Part shown: positions 1-7,063 of the stretch, in pieces
Layout: each line of letters opens with the position of its first letter
How positions within the stretch are numbered: position 1 is the stretch's first letter
Source: DATFMH01 sp035267045
Lineage (GTDB): Bacteria; Bacteroidota; Rhodothermia; Balneolales; DATFMH01
Assembly (NCBI GenBank): GCA_035267045.1
Contig: DATFMH010000035.1
Span: 1-13,999 of the forward strand
Reading direction: 5' to 3'
Length of the DNA: 13,999 nt
The notes under the pieces: generated by a model
Told to the model about the DNA's origin: nothing
Databases searched by the model: none
The model's input: only the letters and a program-made list of their open reading frames with translations
Program-made: the position numbers and the translations under genes

Positions 1-297
1 TAAAGAATTAACCTGATTTATACTTTTTATGCCCTTCCTTAAAACCATTCTTAATTTTAGTAAATTATCACAGATATAAAATATCAAAAATGATAACAGC
101 AATTATAAAGTGTTATTATGGCACCTTATTGCTCTATTTCCAAATAATTCTGATTTCTTAAATTCTTCATTCTAAATTCCATATTCTCCCTAATAACCTG
201 ATACACTTAATAACCCTTTAACAATTTTTCTTTGTGCCTTTGTGCCTTTGTGCCTTTGGAACTTAACAGATTTAATAACCCAATAACCATAACCCGC
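1..297. other. Non-coding leader before the nucleosidase operon
   Basis: No convincing gene is seen here. The stretch is AT-rich and holds small inverted repeats: TATCA at 82-86 with TGATA at 91-95, and ATAAAGTG at 105-112 with CACCTTAT at 122-129 (7 of 8 pairs). Bases 162-173 (ATTCTTCATTCT) recur exactly, inverted, at 5978-5989, so they belong to a dispersed intergenic motif. Bases 231-254 are three tandem copies of TTTGTGCC. I searched for a Bacteroidota-type promoter (TAnnTTTG) and found no clear match. Confidence 0.6.
231..254. repeat. Tandem repeat, three copies of TTTGTGCC
   Basis: Three perfect 8-bp units run back to back (231-238, 239-246, 247-254), followed by a partial TTTG. The open frame of the first gene extends through this repeat up to a TTG codon at 232. 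An 8-bp tandem repeat is a poor protein N-terminus, which argues for a start further downstream. Confidence 0.85.
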
Positions 298-1113
298 GTG
301 ATCTACCTGGTAACAGCATTATTATCTGAAGCACGTCCATTGATTGAATACTACGATCTTAAGCATGATCATCAATCTCTCAAAATATCATTATACAAAA
401 GTGATGAAGTCGTGCTCGTTGTTAGTGGTATGGGAAAGATTAAAACAGCCATTTCTACAGGTGTGGTTTTATCAAAAGAAGAGAATATCGAACGGGTTGT
501 GATTGCCGATATCGGGATAGCAGGAGCTCCTGATAAGTATGAAATAGGACATCTTTTCCTGGTCAATCAAATCATGGATGAGAGTACACAAAGAGCTTAT
601 TACCCGGATATTTTTGTAAAACATTCCTTAAAGGAAGAAAAATTAGTCACAGCTGATAAACCCCATCTCAATGGTGAAGACGGCGATTACATGGTGGATA
701 TGGAAGCGTCCGGTTTTTTTGAAGCGGCTAATATATACCTTCCGCCAAGCCAGATCGGGTGTTTGAAAGTAGTCTCGGATCATAAAAAGAATGTGAAGCT
801 CAACCGTGAAATGGTCAGTGAGTTAATTCGTAACCGTATGCCGGAGATGGACGAATACATAAGAAGCTGGCATTCATTAATCACAGATCAGGAAAAAGAA
901 ATATTAAATATTGATGATCGTCAACTGATTGTTTCTCTTAAAGATCATCTTCATCTTACAACCACACAATTTCGGCAATTGGAGAAATTGGCCACAAAAT
1001 ACAAGATTGAATCCGATAATCTGGATATTTTGAGAGGATTTCAGGAACTTAAGGCTCGTACAAAAAATGAAAGGAATGGAATTTTTGAGCGCATCCGAAC
1101 AGTACTCCGTTAA
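298..1113 (+). CDS. MTA/SAH nucleosidase-like (phosphorylase/nucleosidase superfamily) protein
   Basis: Predicted cytosolic N-ribosyl hydrolase related to 5'-methylthioadenosine/S-adenosylhomocysteine nucleosidase (Pfs/MTAN). The GTG start at 298 gives 271 residues; the open frame reaches back to a TTG at 232, but that part is tandem repeat. The new N-terminus (IYLVTALLSEARPL) matches where family members begin. Visible equivalents of E. coli MTAN residues (aligned from memory): Glu11 for Glu12, Met135-Glu136 in VDMEASG for Met173-Glu174, and Asp161 in KVVSD for Asp197. A nucleoside-fold glycine motif, VVSGMGKIKTA, lies near residues 42-52. The last 75 or so residues form a charged, probably helical extension not typical of plain MTAN. 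The gene overlaps the next by 38-47 bases, so the two are probably co-expressed. The substrate is not proven: MTA, SAH, 5'-deoxyadenosine and futalosine are all possible. Superfamily call firm, substrate open. Confidence 0.8.
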   Translation: MIYLVTALLSEARPLIEYYDLKHDHQSLKISLYKSDEVVLVVSGMGKIKTAISTGVVLSKEENIERVVIADIGIAGAPDKYEIGHLFLVNQIMDESTQRAYYPDIFVKHSLKEEKLVTADKPHLNGEDGDYMVDMEASGFFEAANIYLPPSQIGCLKVVSDHKKNVKLNREMVSELIRNRMPEMDEYIRSWHSLITDQEKEILNIDDRQLIVSLKDHLHLTTTQFRQLEKLATKYKIESDNLDILRGFQELKARTKNERNGIFERIRTVLR

Positions 1114-2095
1114 TCCGGATTTTTCACATATTTATATTGAAAAGGATGCCCTCGACTACGAGGACACCCATCTTGTATTACGCAAGTATCCCGAATCTAC
1201 GCGTATCATTGTTGATCATTACAAAGATGTCTTTGCCAGAAGTGGACAGGATTGGCGATTGCAAAAGAAAAGTATGAATCTGATACTGGCAATCCGAAAA
1301 GATCAGTTTCTCTACTCCGGTTCTGAAGTAACACCCGATTTTGGCTATGATCGTTTTTTCTATAACGCCCTCGTTTTAAATTGCATCTACGACTGCGACT
1401 ACTGTTATTTGCAGGGTATGTTTCCATCAGCCAATGTGGTCATGTTTGTTAATAATGAGGACTATGTCAGGAATACTTTAGAGGAATTGAAAAAAGGCCC
1501 GATGTACCTGGCTGTTTCTTATGATACCGACCTTTTAGCTTTTGAGAATATCATTCCCTTTGGCAGCCGGTGGATTGAAACAGCTGCCCAAAATCCGGAA
1601 TTGGTTGTTGAGATACGCACAAAAAGTGCCAATTACCGTGCAATTCGTCATCATAAACCGGTAGATAATGTAATTCTGGCCTGGACATTATCACCGGATA
1701 CGATAGCTAAATTATACGAAAAACGTACACCGCCGTTAAAAAGCCGGCTTCGGGCATTGAAGTCCGCCATGGAAGACGGCTGGCCCGTTCGTATCTGTAT
1801 CGATCCTGTCATGCGGGTCAAGAACTGGAAAGATCATTATGCCGGGCTTATTGAGACATTAGCCGAAAATATACCGCTTCAGCAAATAAATGATTTCAGT
1901 GTGGGCGTTTTCCGTATGAGCAGAGAATATCTGAAACGTATCCGACATCAGCGTTCTGATACAGATGTTTTGTATCATGATTATGAAACGAAAAATGGAG
2001 TCACAACCTATCGCGATGAAGAAAGAAAAGAAATGGAGCAGTTTGTTGTCGGTTTATTACAGGAACATGTGATAAATAATATTGAGGTTTTATGA
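1067..2095 (+). CDS. Spore-photoproduct-lyase-family radical SAM protein
   Basis: A radical SAM enzyme of the SplB family, 342 residues from ATG 1067; an ATG at 1076 is equally plausible and gives 339. Homology seems to begin around HIYIEKDALDYED, like LVYIEPRALEY of B. subtilis SplB (alignment from memory). The cluster motif is C106-x3-C110-x2-C113 in NCIYDCDYCYLQG, and the tyrosine after the third Cys is kept. A C-terminal YRDEERKEME matches the family ending. At the place of SplB Cys141, the hydrogen donor to the thymine radical, this protein reads SYDTD (residues 151-155), with Ser or Tyr and no Cys. The only other cysteine is C244. Family members repair the thymine dimer called spore photoproduct in endospores, but the host is not expected to sporulate, so the substrate is probably different. 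It overlaps the nucleosidase gene upstream and shares ATGA with the SDR downstream. Confidence 0.88.
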   Translation: MKGMEFLSASEQYSVNPDFSHIYIEKDALDYEDTHLVLRKYPESTRIIVDHYKDVFARSGQDWRLQKKSMNLILAIRKDQFLYSGSEVTPDFGYDRFFYNALVLNCIYDCDYCYLQGMFPSANVVMFVNNEDYVRNTLEELKKGPMYLAVSYDTDLLAFENIIPFGSRWIETAAQNPELVVEIRTKSANYRAIRHHKPVDNVILAWTLSPDTIAKLYEKRTPPLKSRLRALKSAMEDGWPVRICIDPVMRVKNWKDHYAGLIETLAENIPLQQINDFSVGVFRMSREYLKRIRHQRSDTDVLYHDYETKNGVTTYRDEERKEMEQFVVGLLQEHVINNIEVL

Positions 2096-2799
2096 AAACG
2101 GCCGTCGTCACCGGTACATCATCAGGAATAGGGTTAGCGGTTTCCAAATATTTGAATGAACAGGGGTATCGTGTATATGGGTTGGCACGGGATTTTTCAA
2201 AGACGAATTATAAGGATGACCTTTTCCATCCCATAGTTTGCGATGTCACCAGCATGTCGGAATTGGAGCAAGCAGCTGAAGACATCCTGGATCGGGAGGA
2301 TAAACGAATAGATATGCTTATAAATAATGCCGGAGTAGCTTATTTCGCCCCGCATGAAGAATTACAGGTATCACAAATCGAACAGATGGTGCAGACGAAT
2401 CTGACGGCGCCGTTGATTCTCACCCGGTTGTTTTTGCGAAGCCTGAAGGAAACAGAAGGATTTATCATCAATATCACATCCGTAACAGCGGAGATACGCA
2501 GCAAATGGGGTGGTACGTACGCGGCGACTAAAGCCGGACTTCAGCATTTCAGTAATATCCTTTTTGAAGATGTGCGTAAGAGCGGGGTAAAAGTAGTGAC
2601 CATTATGCCTGATATGACCGATACTGCATTTTATGATCATCTGAGTTTTAAGCCGGATTCACATGAAGCCGCTCATTTAACACCGGGTGATGTTGTGGAT
2701 GCATTAGATACAATCTTGCAAAAAAGAGAGGGCAGTGTTATCACACAGATAACATTGCGGCCGCAATTGCATCGTATCGTAAAGAAAAAGCGAAGATAG
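2092..2799 (+). CDS. SDR-family NAD(P)-dependent oxidoreductase
   Basis: A classical short-chain dehydrogenase/reductase of 235 residues, close to the usual 250. The Rossmann nucleotide motif TGTSSGIG is at residues 7-14, the NNAG motif at 78-81, and the catalytic set is complete: Asn103, Ser130, Tyr143 and Lys147 (YAATK). Arg33, after the second strand, suggests NADP(H) preference, which is inference. The start is well defined: its ATG at 2092 overlaps the TGA of the radical SAM gene (ATGA), a layout that implies translational coupling. The C-terminus is basic (KKKRR). The substrate cannot be read from sequence. Context suggests it acts in the same pathway as the nucleosidase and radical SAM protein. 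No clear terminator hairpin follows; repeat DNA begins at once. Confidence 0.9.
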   Translation: MKTAVVTGTSSGIGLAVSKYLNEQGYRVYGLARDFSKTNYKDDLFHPIVCDVTSMSELEQAAEDILDREDKRIDMLINNAGVAYFAPHEELQVSQIEQMVQTNLTAPLILTRLFLRSLKETEGFIINITSVTAEIRSKWGGTYAATKAGLQHFSNILFEDVRKSGVKVVTIMPDMTDTAFYDHLSFKPDSHEAAHLTPGDVVDALDTILQKREGSVITQITLRPQLHRIVKKKRR

Positions 2800-2965
2800 A
2801 ACGCGGATGACGCGCTTCGCGAGATAAGAAGTAAGAGTTAAGTGGTAAGAGTTTTTACAATGATCAATTAAAAAAGGTCCTGATTGTCATTGCGATCCAA
2901 AAGGTTTTGGGAGCGGTAATTTCCTTCCATGGTATTGCCATAAGTGATATCAACGCCTGATGTAT

Positions 2966-2993
2966 GAAGGGACATAGCATGTTACGTCCCTTC
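2966..2993. repeat. 28-bp REP-like near-perfect palindrome
   Basis: The arms GAAGGGAC (2966-2973) and GTCCCTTC (2986-2993) pair fully, and the pairing continues inward so that 12 of 14 positions match around a GCATGT centre. The form (…ACGTAGCATGCTACGT… type) recalls palindromes scattered between genes in Bacteroidota, from memory. It sits about 165 bases after the SDR gene and could act as a transcript end or be a REP element. Confidence 0.7.
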
Positions 2994-3020
2994 CTGCTTT
3001 GAGCGTAAATAATGGATAAT

Positions 3021-3050
3021 ATACCCTGTGTGCCGTTAGGTACGGGATAT
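3021..3050. repeat. Hairpin repeat with GTTAGGTAC core, copy 1
   Basis: ATACCC and GTGCC on the left can pair with GGTAC, GGG and ATAT on the right around a GTTA loop, with a small bulge. The core CGTTAGGTAC recurs at 3233-3242 with different flanks. Similar GCCGTTAGGCAC-type repeats are, as I recall, common between Bacteroidota genes. Confidence 0.45.
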
Positions 3051-3183
3051 GAAATAATATCATAAAGTTAGAATCCGGATGGTCAGGATTTGTAGGATGG
3101 GCCGGGATTATTTTTAAGGATTTGACGAAATAGGCTCCCCCTTCAAGGTGGTTCCCATCTAAAACGGGCAAGAAGCCAGGATA

Positions 3184-3215
3184 GGTGGACACCACTTCTC
3201 AAAGTGGAGCTCACC
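3184..3215. repeat. Nested hairpin (CCACTT/AAGTGG inside GGTG/CACC)
   Basis: CCACTT (3192-3197) and AAGTGG (3202-3207) form a 6-bp stem with a CTCA loop; outside it GGTG (3184-3187) and CACC (3212-3215) can pair after symmetric 4-base internal loops. No U-tract follows, so it is more likely a repeat than a terminator. Confidence 0.55.
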
Positions 3216-3226
3216 GTTATTTTCTG

Positions 3227-3244
3227 GTGTACTGTTAGGTACAC
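3227..3244. repeat. Hairpin repeat with GTTAGGTAC core, copy 2
   Basis: GTGTAC (3227-3232) and GTACAC (3239-3244) form a perfect 6-bp stem around TGTTAG. It shares the GTTAGGTAC core with the hairpin at 3021-3050, which marks the two as members of one degenerate repeat family. Confidence 0.55.
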
Positions 3245-3290
3245 GAAATGGCAAGAAGCTCGATATGGGTGCTTAAGTTATGTTTTATTT

Positions 3291-3378
3291 GTCAGAATTT
3301 GGATTTTTCAGATTCAGGGATTATTGGATTGGACTTGTAATCCTAAAATCTATTAATCCCACTAATCCAAATTCGGAC
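3291..3378. repeat. Long imperfect inverted repeat (about 88 nt hairpin)
   Basis: The outer arms are 3291-3304 and 3365-3378; 13 of 14 positions pair, including an exact GAATTTGGAT/ATCCAAATTC. Inside, GGGATTA (3317-3323) pairs with TAATCCC (3354-3360), and GGATT (3326-3330) pairs with AATCC (3339-3343). The three helices are collinear, so either strand could fold into one long interrupted hairpin. It lies between the convergent ends of the SDR and DUF5916 genes. It may be a miniature repeat element or serve as a transcript barrier. Confidence 0.7.
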
Positions 3379-3551
3379 TAATCTGCAGTCCAAAACCCTC
3401 CATGCTTTATCAACTTTAAGTACTTATAAACTCGAAGTACTCTAAGTACTTACCTAATTGCTAATTATTCATTACTTATTTTTAATTGAAAAAAGCTGAC
3501 GGCTGAATGCTGGTAACTGACTGCAAAAGACTACCAACATCAAACCACCAA

Positions 3552-5831
3552 CTAACTCCTGATCAAATATTGAAATTTGACGAAAAATTCGCGGTTCGTC
3601 TGTTTATACCCGTTAAATCCATTAGGTTCATTAAAATTATCCATATAATCTGTCATCCCGGCATAAAAGATAGTAAAAGGGTTGAGTTTGTAATAAACCA
3701 AAGGATAAACCTGGATTTGTTTGTTAAAGGAATCGTACTGGGTGATAAAACGGGCGAATAGTTTACGGGAGAAATTGTAGCGACTGTTTAACCGGAAAAT
3801 ATCACCGCTATAATAATTGGTTTTATTATCCAGAGAGGATAACGTGGAATAACTATAATCCAGGGATAAATGCAGGCGGGGGGTAGGCTTGAACGTAGCA
3901 TTTGCGGATACGCTGTAACCATGACCGGTTTTCGGTTTGTCTGCCCGGTAAATGTAATGTCCGGTTTCAAAATGTCCACCGAATGAAAAAGCATTAAGTG
4001 CATTCGAATTCAGATTGAACATAATTCTATTCAATTTAGTGAAAAAATAACCATTAAATTGCTCATCATTAAGAGGCAGCAAACCAATATATAATTGAGT
4101 TTGCCCGGCAAAATGATTATTCCATCCAATATTCAACCATCGTTCCTGCAACAGATTATTGAAATCATATCGCCAAAATCCATGTACAGATATGTCACCG
4201 CGCGATAATAACCACGTACCCGGGTAATAGGAAAAAGATTGATTACCCTGAATAACACGGCGGTCCGTTTTATTGATAAATCCTTCCTGTGTTTGAAAGG
4301 TCGGTGAATAAGATTGGTACTGGATAGAAAAATTATAATATTTCGCCTGCCGGCTGAATTCTGTTGATAAAAGGGTTCCACCGAAGTGCTGGCCGTTAAA
4401 AGTGGCATCATATTTACTCGTGCCAAATATCCTGGAGTCATTAAATAATGTCGTATCATTCAACTCTTTGGTATCGGAATAAGCTGCCTGTCCGCTGAAA
4501 TAATAATGATCAGCCAGTAACAGGCTCCAGTCGATACTGCCTACATAATTATATCCCTGCCCCTGATTTCGGGTAGTCAATAATCCTCCGATATATGATT
4601 CGGATCCAATATTATATTTGCCACGTAAAACATTACTATATGCATGTACATCCGATTTTATAAGAGAACTTCTCTGCAGACCCGGTATGATAAAAGGGGC
4701 ATTTCTGTCATATGCCGTAAGGAATGCAAGTGTATATTTGCTGGCATTTTCTATAAATTTGCCTGCAGTTAATGGATGGTTGATCATACGGGAATAGTAT
4801 AGATCTTCAGGTGTATTGAACAGATCAGCGCCTTTCATGAAAAAAGGTCTCTTTTCAGGATAATATAAAGCGAAGGTTTGATTAGCGCTTATTTGGGTGG
4901 CATCGGTTTCAACCTGACTGAAATCGGGATTAATAACGGCATTAATGGAGGTAGTCGATGTTGGTGAATAAGAAATACTGCCCCCGATACGGCCATTTAC
5001 CGGTTTATTATCCAGGCCCGATGAAGGATCATTGGAGTTGTTGATCGTACTTCCCTGGTATCCTATGGCGTAAGGCAGAATTTCAACCGTATTAGTATTT
5101 TTCACATTAGTCATGTCTGCAAGTTGACCACTTTGACACATGATACAGGGGTTATTGATGTTTACATGTGTCCATGCATAAATATAGCGGGTACTTCGCG
5201 GGTAATTACGAATAAACTGAATGGACCAGTTTTGAATTTTTCTGTTCGGGAAATTCAGGCTTTTAAATGGTATTTTCATGACTGCTGTATAACCGGTATC
5301 ATTGATGGCCCCTTTAGAATACCATAAAGCATCAAAATTCATATCTTCGTTATTATCGCTGTTACGTATACCGTCCATCTGGATTCCAAGCGGGTTGACA
5401 AACAATTCATATCCATGTTGATTATTATCGAAGGGATCCAGAATAATACCGATGTAATCATCATTAAAATCCTGGTCACGATCGGCTACATGAGCACGGA
5501 TATCCCTGGGGTGTGGATCAGAACAAATGAAACCTATATATAGATAATTTTTACTGTATAGTGTTTTAACTTTAGTTGTAACTTTGGCAAGACCTTCGTC
5601 ATTTGGCTGGACCTCATATTTAATGTAAATAGTTTTTGCTTCTTTCCAGTCAGCGTTCGTTAATTTACCGGTGATATCAAAATCTTTTTTGATATGTAAT
5701 GGTTGTAATGAATAGGAGGTAGTGTCTTGTTTTATTTGTGCCCAAAGCGTTTGGGTTGGGAATAACAAAAATATTAGTACTGATAACAGAGATAGAAATA
5801 CGTATTTACCGGATGTAACTATTTTCATCAT
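3552..5831 (-). CDS. DUF5916 / CBM9-like outer-membrane protein
   Basis: Predicted outer-membrane protein of 759 residues. A signal peptide covers residues 1-31 (hydrophobic 11-24, cleavage near LWA|Q). Residues about 45-215 resemble the carbohydrate-binding-module-9-like domain that heads DUF5916 proteins (ITGKLTNADWKEA; DDYIGIILDPFDNNQHGYEL). A CIMC cysteine pair lies at 229-232. From about 250 the sequence alternates polar and aromatic residues in the manner of a large beta-barrel and ends FVKFQYLIRS. INPDFSQVETDATQ, before a PEKRPFF motif, is typical of the family as I recall. The function of DUF5916 proteins is not established; binding or passage of a glycan or peptide is a guess. The start is the first of two adjacent Met codons, with no Shine-Dalgarno. 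It is a single minus-strand gene with no partner close by. Confidence 0.87.
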   Translation of the reverse strand: MMKIVTSGKYVFLSLLSVLIFLLFPTQTLWAQIKQDTTSYSLQPLHIKKDFDITGKLTNADWKEAKTIYIKYEVQPNDEGLAKVTTKVKTLYSKNYLYIGFICSDPHPRDIRAHVADRDQDFNDDYIGIILDPFDNNQHGYELFVNPLGIQMDGIRNSDNNEDMNFDALWYSKGAINDTGYTAVMKIPFKSLNFPNRKIQNWSIQFIRNYPRSTRYIYAWTHVNINNPCIMCQSGQLADMTNVKNTNTVEILPYAIGYQGSTINNSNDPSSGLDNKPVNGRIGGSISYSPTSTTSINAVINPDFSQVETDATQISANQTFALYYPEKRPFFMKGADLFNTPEDLYYSRMINHPLTAGKFIENASKYTLAFLTAYDRNAPFIIPGLQRSSLIKSDVHAYSNVLRGKYNIGSESYIGGLLTTRNQGQGYNYVGSIDWSLLLADHYYFSGQAAYSDTKELNDTTLFNDSRIFGTSKYDATFNGQHFGGTLLSTEFSRQAKYYNFSIQYQSYSPTFQTQEGFINKTDRRVIQGNQSFSYYPGTWLLSRGDISVHGFWRYDFNNLLQERWLNIGWNNHFAGQTQLYIGLLPLNDEQFNGYFFTKLNRIMFNLNSNALNAFSFGGHFETGHYIYRADKPKTGHGYSVSANATFKPTPRLHLSLDYSYSTLSSLDNKTNYYSGDIFRLNSRYNFSRKLFARFITQYDSFNKQIQVYPLVYYKLNPFTIFYAGMTDYMDNFNEPNGFNGYKQTNREFFVKFQYLIRS

Positions 5832-6240
5832 AAATTAAAATTATTCAAATAGGGGTTAATGGTAAAGTTTACATTGTAATACGTATGACAGATAATTTGT
5901 TTCGTTGATATTGGAAAAATATATACTCTTGTATGTATTGGATGGCTAATACTTGCAAAACGCTACATGATTTTTAAGAATGAAGAATATAGAATGCAGA
6001 ATAAATGTCTATTACTGAAATTCTTCGAATTTTTTCCAAAAGAATAGAAACTGTAAAATAGGAGAAAGGAAAACGGAATTTTTTAGACCGCGGATAAAAT
6101 TTTAGCCAAAAATAAAGCCAGAATACCCTCATCCCGGCCGTTATTAGTTTTCTCAGCAAAATGAAGAATGAAAGAATGTTCTGTGATTGGTAATATATTA
6201 ATTGCGTAATAAGCTTTTAACCATCAGCTATCAGCAGCTA
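5832..6240. other. Intergenic spacer with dispersed repeats
   Basis: This spacer lies upstream of the DUF5916 gene and should hold its promoter, but no clear minus-strand TAnnTTTG box was found. Bases 5978-5989 are an exact inverted copy of 162-173, and 6161-6176 (AAATGAAGAATGAAAG) is a relative of the same motif. Bases 6221-6239 (ACCATCAGCTATCAGCAGC) are the inverted relative of the GCTGA-rich repeat near 3496-3513. No gene is supported; the frame at 5974-6159 shows no family signal. Confidence 0.6.
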
Positions 6241-6242
6241 AT

Positions 6243-6267
6243 AAAAAAACTGAATGTGGACAGTTTT
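6243..6267 (-). terminator. Intrinsic terminator of the TauE/SafE gene
   Basis: Read on the minus strand, AAAACTG and CAGTTTT form a 7-bp stem with an 8-base loop, followed by further T residues (plus-strand A run 6243-6249). It begins four bases after the stop codon of the permease gene, a typical place for a rho-independent terminator. The stem is AT-rich and so rather weak. Confidence 0.55.
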
Positions 6268-6290
6268 AATCCTAAAAAATCAGGATTAAA
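6265..6290. repeat. Perfect inverted repeat across the permease stop codon
   Basis: TTTAATCCT (6265-6273) and AGGATTAAA (6282-6290) are perfect 9-bp arms around AAAAAATC, spanning the last codons of the permease gene and its stop. It shares three bases with the terminator stem at 6243-6267, so the two hairpins compete in part. It may help protect the 3' end of the mRNA. Confidence 0.6.
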
Positions 6291-7063
6291 CCAATGCCAA
6301 CTGCCATAATAAAAAATACCGGGCTATAATATTTTTCCAGTTTTGCAGTGTCGATATACTTGAGAAAATTAGGCCCGATAAATGCTCCTGCTGTCGTACC
6401 TATTGCCAGCATTTCCACGAGATACCAGTTTACCTGTCCCAGGGCAAGATGAGTAGATAATCCTACACAGGAAATACCCAGTACAACAAAAACGGATGTT
6501 CCAATAACCTCAACGGCTGAGTTGCCTAATAAATACAGGCCGGTTACAATCGGCGGAGCCCCGCTGAGTCCTAACATACCGGCCATGACTCCACCTAATA
6601 AACCGTAACCGGCAGAAGCTAAATATTTTTTGTTGGTCACTTCCGGAATTTTTTTTGCAGAAGGAGTTGTGTCGCCTTTTAGTAATTTATTAGGATTGGA
6701 TTGCTTTAGAACGCCTTTATAAACAAGGCTGCCCATTACAAGCATGAATAAGCCAAATATTCTCCTGAGTACGGAATCGACGAAAAGAGATGTTAGTAAT
6801 GCACCCCCGACAGCACCGATAATTCCGCCTAATAAAGGATAGACTCCCTTCCGTATTCGTAAATTTCCTGACCTGTGGTGACTGATAGAAGCAACAAATG
6901 TTGTGGGTATTATGGTTGCTAATGAGGTGGAGACCGCCGTCGACATATCCACATTATAACCGAGTGTGAGTATTAATACATAAAAAATCCCCCCGCCACC
7001 TCCTATTAGTGTGACAATTAGGCCTATTAAAAATCCGATGAAAGGAAGCAGATAAAAGCTCAT
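6272..7063 (-). CDS. TauE/SafE-family sulfite exporter-like permease
   Basis: An inner-membrane protein of 263 residues, the normal length of the TauE/SafE (DUF81) family. About eight hydrophobic segments are visible in two homologous halves. The first begins with GFLIGLIVTLIGGGGGIF (residues 10-27), the second with GLLGGVMAGMLGLSGAPPI (about 154-172); these glycine-rich repeats are the family signature. A polar loop of about 25 residues (121-145) separates the halves. Members move small sulfur compounds or organic anions such as sulfite, sulfoacetate or taurine-derived products; the substrate here cannot be told. The gene stands alone on the minus strand with the long repeat-bearing gap upstream. 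The ATG at 7061-7063 is the first sensible start and leads straight into the first membrane segment. Confidence 0.9.
   Translation of the reverse strand: MSFYLLPFIGFLIGLIVTLIGGGGGIFYVLILTLGYNVDMSTAVSTSLATIIPTTFVASISHHRSGNLRIRKGVYPLLGGIIGAVGGALLTSLFVDSVLRRIFGLFMLVMGSLVYKGVLKQSNPNKLLKGDTTPSAKKIPEVTNKKYLASAGYGLLGGVMAGMLGLSGAPPIVTGLYLLGNSAVEVIGTSVFVVLGISCVGLSTHLALGQVNWYLVEMLAIGTTAGAFIGPNFLKYIDTAKLEKYYSPVFFIMAVGIGLILIF

Larger units (their letters stand above)
2800..3551. other. Intergenic region rich in dispersed palindromic repeats
   Basis: No gene is supported in these 750 bases; short open frames here lack codon bias, family motifs and sensible starts. The region lies between the ends of two convergent genes and is mostly small repeats: a TGTCATTGCGATCC unit at 2885-2898, a 28-bp palindrome at 2966-2993, hairpins carrying GTTAGGTAC near 3021-3050 and 3227-3244, a nested hairpin at 3184-3215, a long imperfect palindrome at 3291-3378, and AAGTACTT-type repeats at 3418-3451. 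Bases 3496-3513 (GCTGACGGCTGAATGCTG) look like another common Bacteroidota intergenic repeat. Confidence 0.7.

Noticed and set aside
232..297. TTG start at 232 for the nucleosidase
   Set aside because: The added 22 residues are translated tandem repeat and spacer; GTG 298 fits the family N-terminus.
1067..2095. Calling the radical SAM gene a true spore photoproduct lyase (splB)
   Set aside because: The expected hydrogen-donor cysteine is not seen and the host lineage is not known to make endospores, so only the family is named.
3507..3761. Plus-strand open frame overlapping the 3' end of the DUF5916 gene
   Set aside because: Most of it is antisense to the DUF5916 barrel coding region and the rest is intergenic repeat.
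5974..6159. Minus-strand open frame of 61 codons between the DUF5916 and permease genes
   Set aside because: It overlaps dispersed repeat motifs and shows no domain, signal peptide or conserved feature.
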